The notes under the pieces are model-generated. The model searched no databases, was not told where the DNA came from, and was given only the letters and a program-made list of their open reading frames with translations. Of a stretch of 56,234 nucleotides of DNA, positions 1-9,678 are shown one piece after another. The position numbers and the translations under genes are program-made. Origin of the DNA: Candidatus Schmidhempelia bombi str. Bimp (GTDB lineage Bacteria > Pseudomonadota > Gammaproteobacteria > Enterobacterales > Orbaceae); the NCBI RefSeq assembly GCF_000471645.3, contig NZ_AWGA01000066.1, forward strand, positions 1-56,234, in the 5' to 3' direction. Every line of letters begins with the position of its first letter. The stretch's first letter is position 1.

Positions 1-594
1 TATGACTGGAATAATCAAACCGGCGATAAAGCGATTTGTATGATGGTGGGTAAGATAACGCAATCTATGTACCCATATACCATTAAATATATAGAGGGGC
101 AGGATTTACCTTTTTCGTCTGAAACACAAAAAGCATATTACAACCGTCTAAAAAATGACACCCTACATTTTTTTAGTGGGCTAGGTTTTTTTACTGAGGA
201 GCTGGTGGGTGAAACTGATGGTAAACCGCTATATCGTTATAATCTTACAGAGTTAGGTCGAAAATATGTGGACTGGGAATTTGGAGAAACTAACTTCTGT
301 TTTGGTCGGGTGGTCGTGGATAAAATTGAACGTATCAAGGATACCATTAATGGCGTAGGGGGAGGAACAGTGCGAGATGTCTATATTACGTATCATATCG
401 AAAATATTCCGGACTGGGTAAAAAATCCTCAGGTGTATAAGCGTTTTCGCTACTTTAAAAAAATGATAACTGGAGAGTCTGTTCGTGGACAACATAGTTA
501 TAAAGTGTTAGGTAAAGATAAACTAGAGACAATGACTGGTGTAAGCGGAAGATATAATTGGGCTTCCGATTTTAAAAAAGAGATAGAAGAGTAA
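1..594 (+). CDS. Unrecognised protein, 5' end outside window
   Basis: The frame is open from base 1, with 13 codons before the first ATG at 40, so the gene very likely begins upstream and the ATG at 40/43 need not be the start. About 197 residues are visible. They are rich in Tyr, Phe, Lys and Gly, with alternating hydrophobic stretches and no transmembrane segment. A 'YNLTELGRKYV' stretch followed by 'FCFGR' and 'IPDWVKN' resembles small beta-rich lipoprotein-type hypothetical families of Gammaproteobacteria, but I cannot name the family. A signal or lipobox would lie outside the window. The stop is followed by an imperfect inverted repeat at 603-634. Function unknown. Confidence 0.7.
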   Translation, partial: YDWNNQTGDKAICMMVGKITQSMYPYTIKYIEGQDLPFSSETQKAYYNRLKNDTLHFFSGLGFFTEELVGETDGKPLYRYNLTELGRKYVDWEFGETNFCFGRVVVDKIERIKDTINGVGGGTVRDVYITYHIENIPDWVKNPQVYKRFRYFKKMITGESVRGQHSYKVLGKDKLETMTGVSGRYNWASDFKKEIEE

Positions 595-602
595 GTTTTG
601 TT

Positions 603-634
603 TAAGCCAGATTCTGTTGGCAGGATTTGGCTTA
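603..634 (+). terminator. Possible terminator after first gene
   Basis: Seven-base arms TAAGCCA (603-609) and TGGCTTA (628-634) enclose an 18-base loop, nine bases after the stop codon. There is only a weak T-rich tail, so this is a modest candidate. The rest of 595-889 is very AT-rich; I see no coding signal there and expect only the rluE promoter. Confidence 0.35.
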
Positions 635-889
635 TCATTGTTTGACCACGACAGCAATAACAAAAATCAAATTGGTTTATTTTTATAAAGTATTACCATT
701 ACTTGGTTGTTTAAAATTGAACATAAAATAAAAATTGGTGTAAAGCATATTTTCATTGCTGATTATGTTGATGTTTAATAAACTGAAAAAATTATTTTAA
801 ACTGTCAAATAATCTTAGGTTATTGGACTATATCGAATCAATTAATAGAGAGTACATCTCTATGTTTATATTAGTGAAATAAATTCAGC

Positions 890-1450
890 ATGACGACACC
901 ACTTATTGCTTTTAATAAACCTTATGGCGTAATTTGCCAATTTTCGGGTGATGAGCAGCGTCCAACCTTAAAACATTATATTGAAGCTGAGGGTTATTAC
1001 CCAGCTGGTCGTTTAGATACAGATAGTGAAGGTTTACTTTTATTAACCAATGACGGACGTTTACAAGCTAAAATTACCGAACCAAAATATAAACTACCAA
1101 AAACGTATTGGGTACAAGTAGAAGGTGCTATAACAGAATCGGCTATTTTACAGCTAGCAAAAGGAGTAAAACTAAAAGAGTTTACCACTGAGCCAGCAAA
1201 CGTATTTGCTATTCCAACACCTGAAAATTTATGGCAACGTCATCCACCAATAAGAGAACGTAAATTTATTCCCACTTCCTGGCTAAGCATAACGATCAAA
1301 GAGGGGAAAAATCGGCAAGTTAGGCGTATGTGCGCAGCAGTTGGCTTTCCTTGTTTACGATTAGTTCGCGTGCAAATTGGGCAGCTAAATCTATTTAAGC
1401 AGGGCTTGGCATTAGGTCAATGGAACTATATTGAAACCAATATGTTATAA
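890..1450 (+). CDS. rluE: 23S rRNA pseudouridine synthase RluE
   Basis: Pseudouridine synthase of the RsuA/RluB/E/F family. RluE of E. coli modifies U2457 of 23S rRNA. The 186-residue protein starts directly with the catalytic fold and lacks an N-terminal S4 domain, as RluE does. The catalytic Asp is D43 in GRLDTDSEGL, and the family's C-terminal block EGKNRQVRRMCAAVGFPC is intact at about 144-161. The gene stands alone, about 105 bases upstream of ftsY on the same strand. RluE is preferred over RluB/RluF because of the short length and missing S4 domain. Confidence 0.9.
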   Translation: MTTPLIAFNKPYGVICQFSGDEQRPTLKHYIEAEGYYPAGRLDTDSEGLLLLTNDGRLQAKITEPKYKLPKTYWVQVEGAITESAILQLAKGVKLKEFTTEPANVFAIPTPENLWQRHPPIRERKFIPTSWLSITIKEGKNRQVRRMCAAVGFPCLRLVRVQIGQLNLFKQGLALGQWNYIETNML

Positions 1451-1555
1451 GCATGGCAATCTGCGATGTTTATTTGAGAAAATACATCATTTAGTTAATA
1501 ATAAATGCTATTATGATCACGATCAATCTTACGATAAATTAGAGTTAATAAACGC

Positions 1556-2503
1556 ATGAGTGAAGAAAAAAAAGTCGGTTTTTTTGCCCGTTTAAAACAA
1601 GGGCTGTTTAAAACAAAGAAAAATATTGGTTCTGGATTTCGCCAACTTTTCCAGGGAAAAAAGATCGATGATGAATTATTTGAAATACTGGAAGAACAGT
1701 TATTAGTGGCCGATGTGGGTGTTGAAACCACCCAACGTTTAATTACATCACTGACTGAGCAAGCGTCTCGAAAACAGTTAAAAGATGCTGAGGCATTACA
1801 TGATTTATTAAAGCAAGAGATGGCGACTATTTTACAAAATGTCGATCAAACGTTAGATACCACTACGCATAAACCTTTTGTTATTTTAATGGTCGGGGTA
1901 AATGGCGTAGGTAAAACCACGACGATTGGTAAATTAGCCCGTCAATTTCAGGCTGAAGGTAAATCAGTAATGTTAGCCGCTGGCGATACTTTCCGTGCCG
2001 CCGCCGTTGAACAATTGCAAGTTTGGGGTGAGCGTAATCGAATTCCTGTGATAGCGCAACATACCAACGCGGACTCTGCCTCTGTTATTTTTGACGCTAT
2101 GCAAGCGGCGAAAGCAAAGAATATTGATGTGTTAATTGCTGATACCGCTGGGCGCTTACAAAACAAAGCTCATTTAATGGATGAGTTAAAGAAAATTGTT
2201 CGCGTAATGAAAAAGCAAGATCCTAGTGCACCCCATGAAATCATGCTAACTATCGATGCAGGAACCGGACAGAATGCAATTAGTCAAACTAAATTATTTC
2301 ACGATGCGGTAGGGCTAACAGGCATAACATTAACTAAATTAGATGGTACCGCTAAAGGTGGGGTTATTTTCAGTTTGGCGGATCAATTCGCTATACCAAT
2401 TCGTTATATTGGCGTGGGTGAGAAAATTGAAGATCTAAGACCATTTGTTGCCGATGATTTTATTGAAGCACTATTTTCCAATGAAGAAAATGAGGATGCA
2501 TAA
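1556..2503 (+). CDS. ftsY: Signal recognition particle receptor FtsY
   Basis: SRP receptor GTPase that docks ribosome-SRP complexes at the inner membrane. It has 315 residues against about 497 in E. coli: the acidic N-terminal A domain is almost absent and the NG domain begins within the first 30 residues. G1 is GVNGVGKTT near 114-122, the AAGDTFRAAA block is near 141-150, DTAGR is at 196-200 and TKLD is at 260-263. The short basic N-terminus (KKVGFFARLKQGLFKTKKN) probably provides lipid contact. It heads an ftsY-ftsE-ftsX run, with ftsE starting 2 bases after its stop. Confidence 0.97.
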   Translation: MSEEKKVGFFARLKQGLFKTKKNIGSGFRQLFQGKKIDDELFEILEEQLLVADVGVETTQRLITSLTEQASRKQLKDAEALHDLLKQEMATILQNVDQTLDTTTHKPFVILMVGVNGVGKTTTIGKLARQFQAEGKSVMLAAGDTFRAAAVEQLQVWGERNRIPVIAQHTNADSASVIFDAMQAAKAKNIDVLIADTAGRLQNKAHLMDELKKIVRVMKKQDPSAPHEIMLTIDAGTGQNAISQTKLFHDAVGLTGITLTKLDGTAKGGVIFSLADQFAIPIRYIGVGEKIEDLRPFVADDFIEALFSNEENEDA

Positions 2504-2505
2504 TA

Positions 2506-3177
2506 ATGATTTGTTTTGAGCAGGTTAGTAAAGTCTATTCCGGCGGTAAGCCAGCTCTACAAAATATTAGTTTTTCTTTGCGACAAGGAGAGATGGTTTT
2601 TTTAACCGGTCACTCAGGTGCTGGAAAAAGCACCTTATTAAGACTGATTTGTGGTTTAGAACGCGTTAATGATGGACGTGTATTATTAAACGGTTTAGAT
2701 ATTAGCCGTATCAAAAAGCATGACATCCCTTTTTTGCGACGTCACATTGGGATGATTTTTCAGGATCATCAATTATTAATGGATCATACTATTTTTGATA
2801 ATGTGGCAATTCCGTTAATTATCTTAGGAAAATCAATGGAAGAAATTCGAGGACGCGTTTCAGCCGCATTAGATAAAGTAGGGCTTATCGATAAAATGAA
2901 GTGTTATCCGATACAGCTTTCTGGTGGTGAGCAGCAACGCGTCGGTATTGCTCGGGCGATTGTTAATAAACCAGTCATTTTGTTAGCCGATGAACCAACA
3001 GGTAACTTAGATGATAAAATAGCCAGAGATATTTTAACATTGTTCGAGGAGTTAAACCAAACCGGCGTCACGGTATTAATGGCAACGCATAATTTAGGCT
3101 TGATTCGTCAAAATCACTACCGCATTCTCAATTTAAGTCAAGGGCGACTAATAGGAGATTCAAAATATTGTGAGTAA
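2506..3177 (+). CDS. ftsE: Cell division ABC ATPase FtsE
   Basis: ATPase of the FtsEX complex, which activates septal peptidoglycan hydrolases through periplasmic partners during division. The 223 residues show Walker A GHSGAGKST (35-43), Q-loop around FQDHQ (85-89), signature LSGGEQQR (138-145) and Walker B ILLADEPTGNLDD (158-170). It sits between ftsY (2-base gap) and ftsX (8-base overlap), a typical translationally coupled arrangement. Confidence 0.97.
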   Translation: MICFEQVSKVYSGGKPALQNISFSLRQGEMVFLTGHSGAGKSTLLRLICGLERVNDGRVLLNGLDISRIKKHDIPFLRRHIGMIFQDHQLLMDHTIFDNVAIPLIILGKSMEEIRGRVSAALDKVGLIDKMKCYPIQLSGGEQQRVGIARAIVNKPVILLADEPTGNLDDKIARDILTLFEELNQTGVTVLMATHNLGLIRQNHYRILNLSQGRLIGDSKYCE

Positions 3178-4120
3178 GAAAAATAACGAAAATAATGGTT
3201 TTTTTGTGCGTTGGTGGCGTCAGATTAGCTACGCGTGCCGAAATGTCTACAATGATATCCGTCAACATCTACTGACGTCGATTTTAACCATTATTGTCAT
3301 TGCTATTTCGATTATGTTGCCAACTATTTGTTATCTACTATGGAAAAATGTTAATGAAGCCGCTAAACAGTGGTATCCTACGCCCAATTTAACCGTCTAT
3401 CTTAATCAAGATATCGATCAGACTCAAACCGATAGCCTAATTGCTGATATTGTGAAATATCCAGAGGTAGAAAAGATTAAATATCTGTCACAACATGATA
3501 CGTTGGAAGAGTTCCGTGAATGGTCAGGGTTTAGCGAGGCCTTAGATTTATTAGAGGAAAATCCCTTACCGGCGATTATCATCGTTATGCCTAAAGATGA
3601 GGCAAAAAAATCAGTCATATTGGCTGAATTGAAGAAAAAGATTCAAACCCTTGATAAGGTGAATGATGTTCGTCTCGATGACAGTTGGTTTGCTCGATTA
3701 ACGGCATTGACGGGGATGGTCGAAACGATTGCTTGGACCATCTCGCTCTTAATGATCATTGCGGTATCATTAGTTATCGGTAACAGTATTCGATTGATGA
3801 TTTTTGCGCGACGGCAAACGATTTTAGTTATGCAATTAATTGGCGCGACTGAAGGGTTTATACTGCGACCTTTTTTGTATAGTGGCATGTTTAATGGGGT
3901 AATCGGTGCCTTGTTGGCATTATGTATGTCACAAATCTTTATTTTGCGAGTCGATGCAATTATATTGAATGTTTCATCCGTATTTGGTACTGTGTTTAAA
4001 TTAGTAGGCCTAACCTTTGAAGAAAGTATATTTATTATTTTACTTTCTGGTATTTTAGGGTGGTTATCGGCATGGATTGCGGTAAGAAAATATTTGCAAA
4101 TGACAGAACAACGATCATGA
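3170..4120 (+). CDS. ftsX: Cell division permease-like FtsX
   Basis: Membrane partner of FtsE that couples ATP hydrolysis to periplasmic amidase activation. It starts with GTG inside the last codons of ftsE (overlap 3170-3177). The 316 residues show a cytoplasmic N-terminus, a first membrane segment near 36-58, a periplasmic domain to about 170, then three C-terminal membrane segments (about 180-200, 225-260, 285-305), which is the FtsX topology. The final arginine-rich tail is cytoplasmic. It is the last gene of the ftsYEX unit; a 151-base spacer then leads to rpoH. Confidence 0.95.
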   Translation: MSKKNNENNGFFVRWWRQISYACRNVYNDIRQHLLTSILTIIVIAISIMLPTICYLLWKNVNEAAKQWYPTPNLTVYLNQDIDQTQTDSLIADIVKYPEVEKIKYLSQHDTLEEFREWSGFSEALDLLEENPLPAIIIVMPKDEAKKSVILAELKKKIQTLDKVNDVRLDDSWFARLTALTGMVETIAWTISLLMIIAVSLVIGNSIRLMIFARRQTILVMQLIGATEGFILRPFLYSGMFNGVIGALLALCMSQIFILRVDAIILNVSSVFGTVFKLVGLTFEESIFIILLSGILGWLSAWIAVRKYLQMTEQRS

Positions 4121-4148
4121 AATTGATGTTTTTTTTACCAAAATAGCT

Positions 4149-4175
4149 GAACTATATCAATCCGTTAAGGTCTAA
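4149..4175 (+). promoter_or_regulatory. Sigma-E-like promoter upstream of rpoH
   Basis: GAACTA (4149-4154), a 16-base spacer, then TCTAA (4171-4175). This resembles the sigma-E consensus GAACTT/TCTGA, and the spacing equals that of the E. coli rpoH P3 promoter as I remember it. It lies about 97 bases upstream of the rpoH start and points the right way. Each box departs from consensus at one position, so it needs a transcript-start test. Confidence 0.5.
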
Positions 4176-4271
4176 AATAATACATGTTGTTTTTGTTTTT
4201 GATAGATAATAAGGATGATATCATCAAAATAATAACGATAGTTGATAGTGCAAAGAGATAAGGAAAGTTAA

Positions 4272-5132
4272 ATGAGTACTGAAATGAAAATGTCAACAGT
4301 GACTTTTATACCACAAGGTAGTATAGAAGCTTATCTTAGGATGGTAAATAATTATCCTATGCTAACGGCTGAAGAAGAGAAAGCGTTAGGAGAGCGACTT
4401 TATTATAATGATGATTTAGAAGCAGCAAAATTGTTGATATTATCCCATTTACGATTTGTTGCTCATATCGCACGTAATTATTCAGGTTATGGACTACCTC
4501 AGGCTGATTTAATTCAGGAAGGAAATATTGGCTTAATGAAAGCCGTACGCCGTTTTAATCCAGAGATGGGGGTAAGATTAGTCTCATTTGCTGTCCATTG
4601 GATTAAAGCTGAGATACATGAATATGTATTAAAAAACTGGCGTATTGTTAAGGTTGCCACCACCAAAGCTCAACGTAAATTATTCTTCAATCTCCGCAAA
4701 GCTAAACAGCGTTTAGGCTGGTTTAATCATGAAGAAGTTAAAATGGTGGCCGATGAATTAGGTGTTACAACCAAAGATGTATTAGAGATGGAATCTCGCA
4801 TGGCGGCACAAGATATGTCATTTGATATGGATAATAATGATGACGATAATTCAGCTATTGCACCAGTATTTTATTTAGAAGATAGTCGTTCTAATTTTTC
4901 ACAAACGATTGAAGACGACAACTGGGAAGATGATGCAACGGATAAGTTAAATCGTGCGTTATCATCGCTTGATGAACGTAGCCAAGATATTATACGGGCC
5001 CGTTGGTTAGATACGGATGACAGTAAATCAACGCTACAAGAGTTAGCGAATAAATATCATGTTTCTGCTGAACGCATTCGTCAGTTAGAAAAAAATGCGA
5101 TGAAAAAATTACGTGTGGCAATAGAAGTTTAG
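4272..5132 (+). CDS. rpoH: Heat-shock sigma factor RpoH (sigma-32)
   Basis: Alternative sigma factor directing RNA polymerase to heat-shock promoters. The 286 residues contain region 2 ([17 protein letters not shown], about 79-95), the RpoH-specific box QRKLFFNLR at about 134-142, and region 4 with a C-terminal helix-turn-helix ([19 protein letters not shown]). Its place after ftsYEX is the enterobacterial arrangement. The leader is AT-rich and may carry thermosensor folding; I did not resolve a structure. A plausible target in this window is the lon promoter. Confidence 0.97.
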   Translation: MSTEMKMSTVTFIPQGSIEAYLRMVNNYPMLTAEEEKALGERLYYNDDLEAAKLLILSHLRFVAHIARNYSGYGLPQADLIQEGNIGLMKAVRRFNPEMGVRLVSFAVHWIKAEIHEYVLKNWRIVKVATTKAQRKLFFNLRKAKQRLGWFNHEEVKMVADELGVTTKDVLEMESRMAAQDMSFDMDNNDDDNSAIAPVFYLEDSRSNFSQTIEDDNWEDDATDKLNRALSSLDERSQDIIRARWLDTDDSKSTLQELANKYHVSAERIRQLEKNAMKKLRVAIEV

Positions 5133-5166
5133 CTATTTTATTGGCTTTAATTCTCTGGTTGGAAAT

Positions 5167-5202
5167 AAAATGGGTTGATAATAGAACAACCCATTTTGTT
5201 TT
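5167..5202. terminator. Bidirectional terminator rpoH/tilS
   Basis: Perfect 11-base arms AAAATGGGTTG (5167-5177) and CAACCCATTTT (5187-5197) with a 9-base loop, followed by a T-rich tail. It lies between the convergent rpoH and tilS genes, so it can serve both. Confidence 0.85.
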
Positions 5203-5228
5203 ATCTATAAAAGACACCACCAATCAGA

Positions 5229-6551
5229 CTAGACCGTATGAATAACAGTTAAGTCTGAGCCTTGTCCCTCTAAAGTAGTAAAAACCCCTACGGCACTAAT
5301 TAAGGTTTCATTATAATAAAGTAAGGGAATTCGATTACGCATCCATGGCGGCACGCCCAATTCTTGCCATAATTTTTTTATTGTTCTTGAGCCTAGACGA
5401 TTAACGATTGTAAAACGTCCTTGAGCCTGAAAACGAATAGTTACTTGTTCATTTGCTCGTGGTGCACGTAATCCTGCTGGCATGCTAGGGCTAAGGGCCA
5501 GTTGACCTAAGTCATCAGGTAAGATTAAAGGTGATAACATATCCCAAGGTAAAATCGTATCCCTTAATGACGGTGAATTTGGTAATAAATAAAGCGTACG
5601 TTGATAGCGACGAATTATCTTTTGCTGCAATGTAAATATTGGATTGGCATCGTCCCTAGCCAAAGCAACTGTTTGCCATAACAGCGTTAACTGTTGCCTT
5701 GATGGCATATCAACATGATGAAGTTTAAACCAAGCACGTAATATCGCATTGCGTTTAATATCCGACATCGCCAATAAAGGTTGAAGATAGAGTTGCTTTT
5801 CAGGCGTTAAACAGTGTTGTAATTGTTCTTGAATAAGTTCAGCAATAAGTTGCGTCTCTTCAGCGCAAAGTTCAGCGCTGCGCGCGACCATCTGATTAAA
5901 TTGCGGCCAGCGTTGATTGATTTCAGGTAACACCTTTAAGCGTAAGAAGTTACGATCATAACGGGTATCTTGATTACTTTCATCTTCAATCCACGGTAAT
6001 TGATGGATACCCGCATAGATTTCAATTGCCCTTCGTGAAATACCCAATAATGGGCGGATAAGATAACTACTCGCAAATGGCGATATGGCAGGCATAGCTG
6101 ATAAACCTGTCGGTCCACTACCACGTTTTAATGCTAACAAAAAGGTTTCGCTTTGATCATTAAGATGTTGCGCAGTCATTAAGACTTGGTTAGGTTGTAA
6201 TTGTTGGCTAATCGCGTGATAACGCGCCGTTCTTGCTTGTGCCTCAATATTACTACTGAGATCAATCTGCACTTTGCAAATATGTAAAGGGACATGCCAC
6301 TGTTGGCAAACTTGTTGACAATGCTGTGCCCACTGATCAGCATGTTGACTAATCCCATGATGAATATAGATAGCCGATAATTGAAGCGCATAGTCTGATC
6401 GTAGTTGTACCAACGCATGGAGTAAAACCGTTGAATCAATACCACCGCTAAAAGCAACCATAATTGATCGCTCTTGGTATAAATAGGGTCGCAGGGCGGT
6501 GATTATTTCTGAGGTATGGGTTAAATCAACTTCCATTAAATTAAATCTCAA
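5229..6551 (-). CDS. tilS: tRNA(Ile)-lysidine synthetase TilS
   Basis: ATP-dependent enzyme that converts C34 of the CAU-anticodon isoleucine tRNA to lysidine, switching decoding from AUG to AUA. The 440 residues have the PP-loop SGGIDS at 35-40, the N-terminal adenylation domain to about 215, and the C-terminal substrate-recognition region ending in the family's 'NRIPLLYYNE' and 'GVFTTLEGQG' stretches. The start could be the Met at residue 6 rather than the first Met. It is transcribed away from metC's start with only a 15-base gap, so the two probably share a transcript. Confidence 0.93.
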   Translation of the reverse strand: MRFNLMEVDLTHTSEIITALRPYLYQERSIMVAFSGGIDSTVLLHALVQLRSDYALQLSAIYIHHGISQHADQWAQHCQQVCQQWHVPLHICKVQIDLSSNIEAQARTARYHAISQQLQPNQVLMTAQHLNDQSETFLLALKRGSGPTGLSAMPAISPFASSYLIRPLLGISRRAIEIYAGIHQLPWIEDESNQDTRYDRNFLRLKVLPEINQRWPQFNQMVARSAELCAEETQLIAELIQEQLQHCLTPEKQLYLQPLLAMSDIKRNAILRAWFKLHHVDMPSRQQLTLLWQTVALARDDANPIFTLQQKIIRRYQRTLYLLPNSPSLRDTILPWDMLSPLILPDDLGQLALSPSMPAGLRAPRANEQVTIRFQAQGRFTIVNRLGSRTIKKLWQELGVPPWMRNRIPLLYYNETLISAVGVFTTLEGQGSDLTVIHTV

Positions 6552-6566
6552 CGCTATAATTAAATT

Positions 6567-7754
6567 TTAAGGGGTAATTCGCTGTAAGCCGGCGGCTAAA
6601 TCAGCAATAAGATCATCGGCATCTTCAAGCCCGATATGTAATCGAATTAACGTACCAGTAAAATCCACACCAGTAATAGGTCGTATATTGGCAATCTCAT
6701 CAGGTTGATGGGCTAATATTAATGATTCGAATCCTCCCCATGAATAAGCCATCGTAAATAAAGTAAAATGATCGAGAAAATGGGCTAACTGCGATTTAGA
6801 TAATTTTTGCTTTAATACAAAGGAGAATAAACCACTACAACCACTAAAATCACGCTTATAAATTTGATACCCCTTATGATTAGGTAAAGCGGGATGATGA
6901 ACCTGAGCTACTTGAGGTTGAGTGGTTAGCCACTTGGCAATTTTTATACTGCTTTCTTGATGTTGTTTTAGACGGGTTAATAAGGTACGAATACCGCGTG
7001 TGGCAAGATAAGCCGTATCAGCATCACACATTTGTCCCATTAAATAAGATTGTTCCCGTAATTGTGCCCAACAACGTGCATTACTTACGGCGGTTCCTAA
7101 CATCGCATCTGAATGACCAATAATATACTTGGTTGCAGCTTGGATCGAAATATCGACCCCACAAGTAAGTGGCTTAACTAAAACGCCAGCGCCCCAAGTA
7201 TTATCAACAATGATCACTATCTCAGGATTCACTGAACGCACGGCTTTTACAATCGCTGGAATATCCTGTACTTCCATCGTGATGGATCCCGGAGACTCTA
7301 AAAATACTACTTTTGTATTGGGCTGAATAAAGTGGATAATCTCGCTACTGATTTGGGATGGAAAATAATCGGTCTTGACACTTAAACGTGTTAAAACGTC
7401 ATTGCAAAAAGCTTGGGTTGGTTCATAAGCGGTTTCTGTAACCAGAATATGATCGCCAGCCGATACAAACGCTAAGAGAGTATTGGCAATAGCCGCTGCA
7501 CCACAAGGGTAAAGATAACAGCCCACACCTTCTTCCATTTCTGTCATTGCCTCTTGTAAAGAAAAATGGGTTAGGGTACCGCGTCTACCATAATAAAGAG
7601 AACCTGTTTCCCGTCCCTTCGAGGCTTGTTCTTTTGCATCTAACGTCTCAAAAACTAAAGAGGAGGCACGTTGAATAATAGGATTAACGGCGCCTTGTGT
7701 ATAACGTGCTTGACGACCTGCGGTAATCAGTGTGGTACGTAGTTTCTTAGACAT
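6567..7754 (-). CDS. metC: Cystathionine beta-lyase MetC
   Basis: PLP enzyme cleaving cystathionine to homocysteine, the step before methionine synthesis. I chose the ATG at 7754 ([14 protein letters not shown]) because it aligns with E. coli MetC from the first residues. An upstream ATG at 7820 adds 22 unconserved residues and is immediately preceded by an in-frame stop. The PLP lysine is about K209 in the [13 protein letters not shown] block; YGRRGTLT and SPGSITMEV are MetC-typical. It lies head-to-tail with tilS. Its upstream region contains the TTGA tandem repeat. I saw no convincing met box there, unlike metB. Confidence 0.93.
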   Translation of the reverse strand: MSKKLRTTLITAGRQARYTQGAVNPIIQRASSLVFETLDAKEQASKGRETGSLYYGRRGTLTHFSLQEAMTEMEEGVGCYLYPCGAAAIANTLLAFVSAGDHILVTETAYEPTQAFCNDVLTRLSVKTDYFPSQISSEIIHFIQPNTKVVFLESPGSITMEVQDIPAIVKAVRSVNPEIVIIVDNTWGAGVLVKPLTCGVDISIQAATKYIIGHSDAMLGTAVSNARCWAQLREQSYLMGQMCDADTAYLATRGIRTLLTRLKQHQESSIKIAKWLTTQPQVAQVHHPALPNHKGYQIYKRDFSGCSGLFSFVLKQKLSKSQLAHFLDHFTLFTMAYSWGGFESLILAHQPDEIANIRPITGVDFTGTLIRLHIGLEDADDLIADLAAGLQRITP

Positions 7755-7905
7755 TGTTTTAACCCCATGCAACGTGTGATATTGATGGTAGCATAACAGG
7801 ATTAACTGTTTTTTCAACATCTATACTAGATTGTTTTACAAAGTAAAAAATAATTTGTTTTTAATTAAAATACCTAACATTACGATTATTCACTGTTATG
7901 CTATC

Positions 7906-7979
<74 letters not shown>

Positions 7980-8090
7980 AATAGTAATAGTTTTAGCTAA
8001 TCTCTAATATCATATTTTGCTTTTATTATATTAACCAATTGATATAGCTACAAATACAGCAATAACAGATAGGATACTATTTAATTTTCC

Positions 8091-8747
8091 ATGATAAGTC
8101 AGATAAATAAAACAACGAAGGTGATTATTGGGGTCGCCTCTCTGAATCAGTTTGATATTACCTCACTACAGCACAGCGAACGGATACCACCGTGGGTAAA
8201 AGAAAAAGCAAGTGAACTTGCTAGCAAACGACAATTACAATTTTTAGCCTGCCGTTTTCTATTAGCTGAGCTGCTACATCAACATTGGTCAATTGAAACA
8301 CTTCCACTTATTAAGGCCAAAAAGAATAATCGTCCTGCATTTGTTGATCCAACTTTACCTGATTTTAATATTAGCCATAGCGGTGATTATATTGCCGTTG
8401 CCGTTTGCCAAAATGGGCAGATAGGATTAGATATCGAACAACAACGACCGCGTGACAATATTGAAAAAATAGCAGGTCAATTTTTTTCTGTTGATGAATT
8501 TAGCTGGTTGCATAAACAACCTGATAAATTAAGTGCCTTCTGGAAACTTTGGACCCTACGTGAATCGGCATTAAAATTATATGCTAAAGGTGTTTGGCAA
8601 ATGCGAGAAGTCGTTATTAATCCAGATACATTAATTGTTAACGCGACATTTGCAGATGCCTTTTATAGCACTTATCAGCAAATTAATAATGTTCACCTAT
8701 CTTTATGTTGTAATCGATCAATCGATATATTACAAATTATTGCTTAA
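8091..8747 (+). CDS. 4'-phosphopantetheinyl transferase (Sfp/AcpT type)
   Basis: Transfers the phosphopantetheine arm of CoA to a serine on a carrier protein. The 218 residues have the family blocks in order: ISHSGDY (94-100), the Mg-binding GLDIEQ with D114 and E116, and WTLRESALKLYAKG (154-167), a variant of the usual W-x-x-K-E-A-x-x-K block in which Arg replaces the first Lys. Resembles AcpT-like two-fold pseudo-dimeric enzymes rather than AcpS. No carrier-protein or synthase gene is adjacent, so the substrate cannot be told. Its promoter region holds the TTGA repeat, a possible source of expression switching. Confidence 0.85.
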   Translation: MISQINKTTKVIIGVASLNQFDITSLQHSERIPPWVKEKASELASKRQLQFLACRFLLAELLHQHWSIETLPLIKAKKNNRPAFVDPTLPDFNISHSGDYIAVAVCQNGQIGLDIEQQRPRDNIEKIAGQFFSVDEFSWLHKQPDKLSAFWKLWTLRESALKLYAKGVWQMREVVINPDTLIVNATFADAFYSTYQQINNVHLSLCCNRSIDILQIIA

Positions 8748-8798
8748 GCAGATTATTTGAAATAAAAATAATACGATATAGCATATATTTATATATCA

Positions 8799-8848
8799 AA
8801 ATCAATAAGTTAAAATCTAGTGATTTCTTAAATTAACTTATTGATTTT
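8799..8848. terminator. 16-base inverted repeat between convergent genes
   Basis: Perfect arms AAAATCAATAAGTTAA (8799-8814) and TTAACTTATTGATTTT (8833-8848) with an 18-base spacer. It sits between the convergent phosphopantetheinyl transferase and tyrosine phosphatase genes, the expected place for a two-way terminator, though it is AT-rich and has no extra T tract. The segment AATTAACTTATT recurs at 8861-8872. Confidence 0.55.
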
Positions 8849-8913
8849 ATTGTTAGTTCTAATTAACTTATTATCTATTATTAAATGCACGCGTCTTAAT
8901 CTTATAGTGAATG

Positions 8914-9678
8914 CTAGAGTAAATATTTATGCTGTAATTGCTCTCGTTTGGCGAAAGTTAAACCATAATCAAGTTCAAGCCAGCGATCAATGGTTTGATA
9001 TCTTTTCTTAATCGCCCGTAAGGCCGACAATAAATACGCTTCTTTGGTAGCAAATAGCGCCTGTTGAAAAGCAAACTCTGCCGATGAAACTGTTGGCGCT
9101 AGCTTAGCTAAAAATGCTTCGCTAAATGGTGCTAAGGTTTTTTCGGTCAAAAGATAATCTTGCATAACCGTCTCTTCATCAACGCCTAGGGCCAATTGTG
9201 TTAATGCACAACCGACACCAGTACGATCTTTACCCACCGCACAATGCTGTACCATTGGTGTTAGTTCGGGCGCTAATAATAGGCTAACTAGTTGTTTATA
9301 AGCAGGATTGTTAAAGGGCAGTTGCTCATATAGTTTTATCATAAATGCACTGCCACTGCGATGATCATGGCTATTGGCTTTAATGTCTTCAATAATATTC
9401 GCAGACACGTCACCATTTAAAGGATTAGCAGCAATAGCATAATAATTAACCCCAGACCAAAGCCTATCTGGATTTTTTTCGATTTCACTTCTATCACGAT
9501 AATCTAAAATTGACTTTAAACCAATATTATCGGCTAAAAATTGACAATCGTTTGCACTTAAATTGGAAAGCATACCAGAACGAAATAACACACCAGTTTT
9601 AATTTTTGCACCTGACTTTGTTGGTATTCTACCCATATCTCGAAAATTAATTCCTTTTTCTAACGGTAGTAACTGCAT
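8914..9678 (-). CDS. Tyrosine-protein phosphatase (Y_phosphatase3 family)
   Basis: Dual-specificity-like protein tyrosine/lipid phosphatase. I chose the ATG at 9678 because an AAGGAG ribosome site (9686-9691, minus strand) lies just upstream of it; the longer frame to 9711 has none. The 254 residues open with the family's NFRDMGRIPTKSG block and contain the P-loop HCAVGKDRTG with nucleophile about C146 and Arg about 152, plus FRSGML. No signal peptide is seen, so it is likely cytoplasmic. The target is unknown; such enzymes occur singly in many bacteria. Confidence 0.85.
   Translation of the reverse strand: MQLLPLEKGINFRDMGRIPTKSGAKIKTGVLFRSGMLSNLSANDCQFLADNIGLKSILDYRDRSEIEKNPDRLWSGVNYYAIAANPLNGDVSANIIEDIKANSHDHRSGSAFMIKLYEQLPFNNPAYKQLVSLLLAPELTPMVQHCAVGKDRTGVGCALTQLALGVDEETVMQDYLLTEKTLAPFSEAFLAKLAPTVSSAEFAFQQALFATKEAYLLSALRAIKKRYQTIDRWLELDYGLTFAKREQLQHKYLL

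Noticed and set aside
7755-7820. 22-residue N-terminal extension of MetC
   Set aside because: Not conserved in MetC; the ATG at 7754 matches the E. coli N-terminus. The extension is therefore not evidence that the TTGA repeat affects metC translation.
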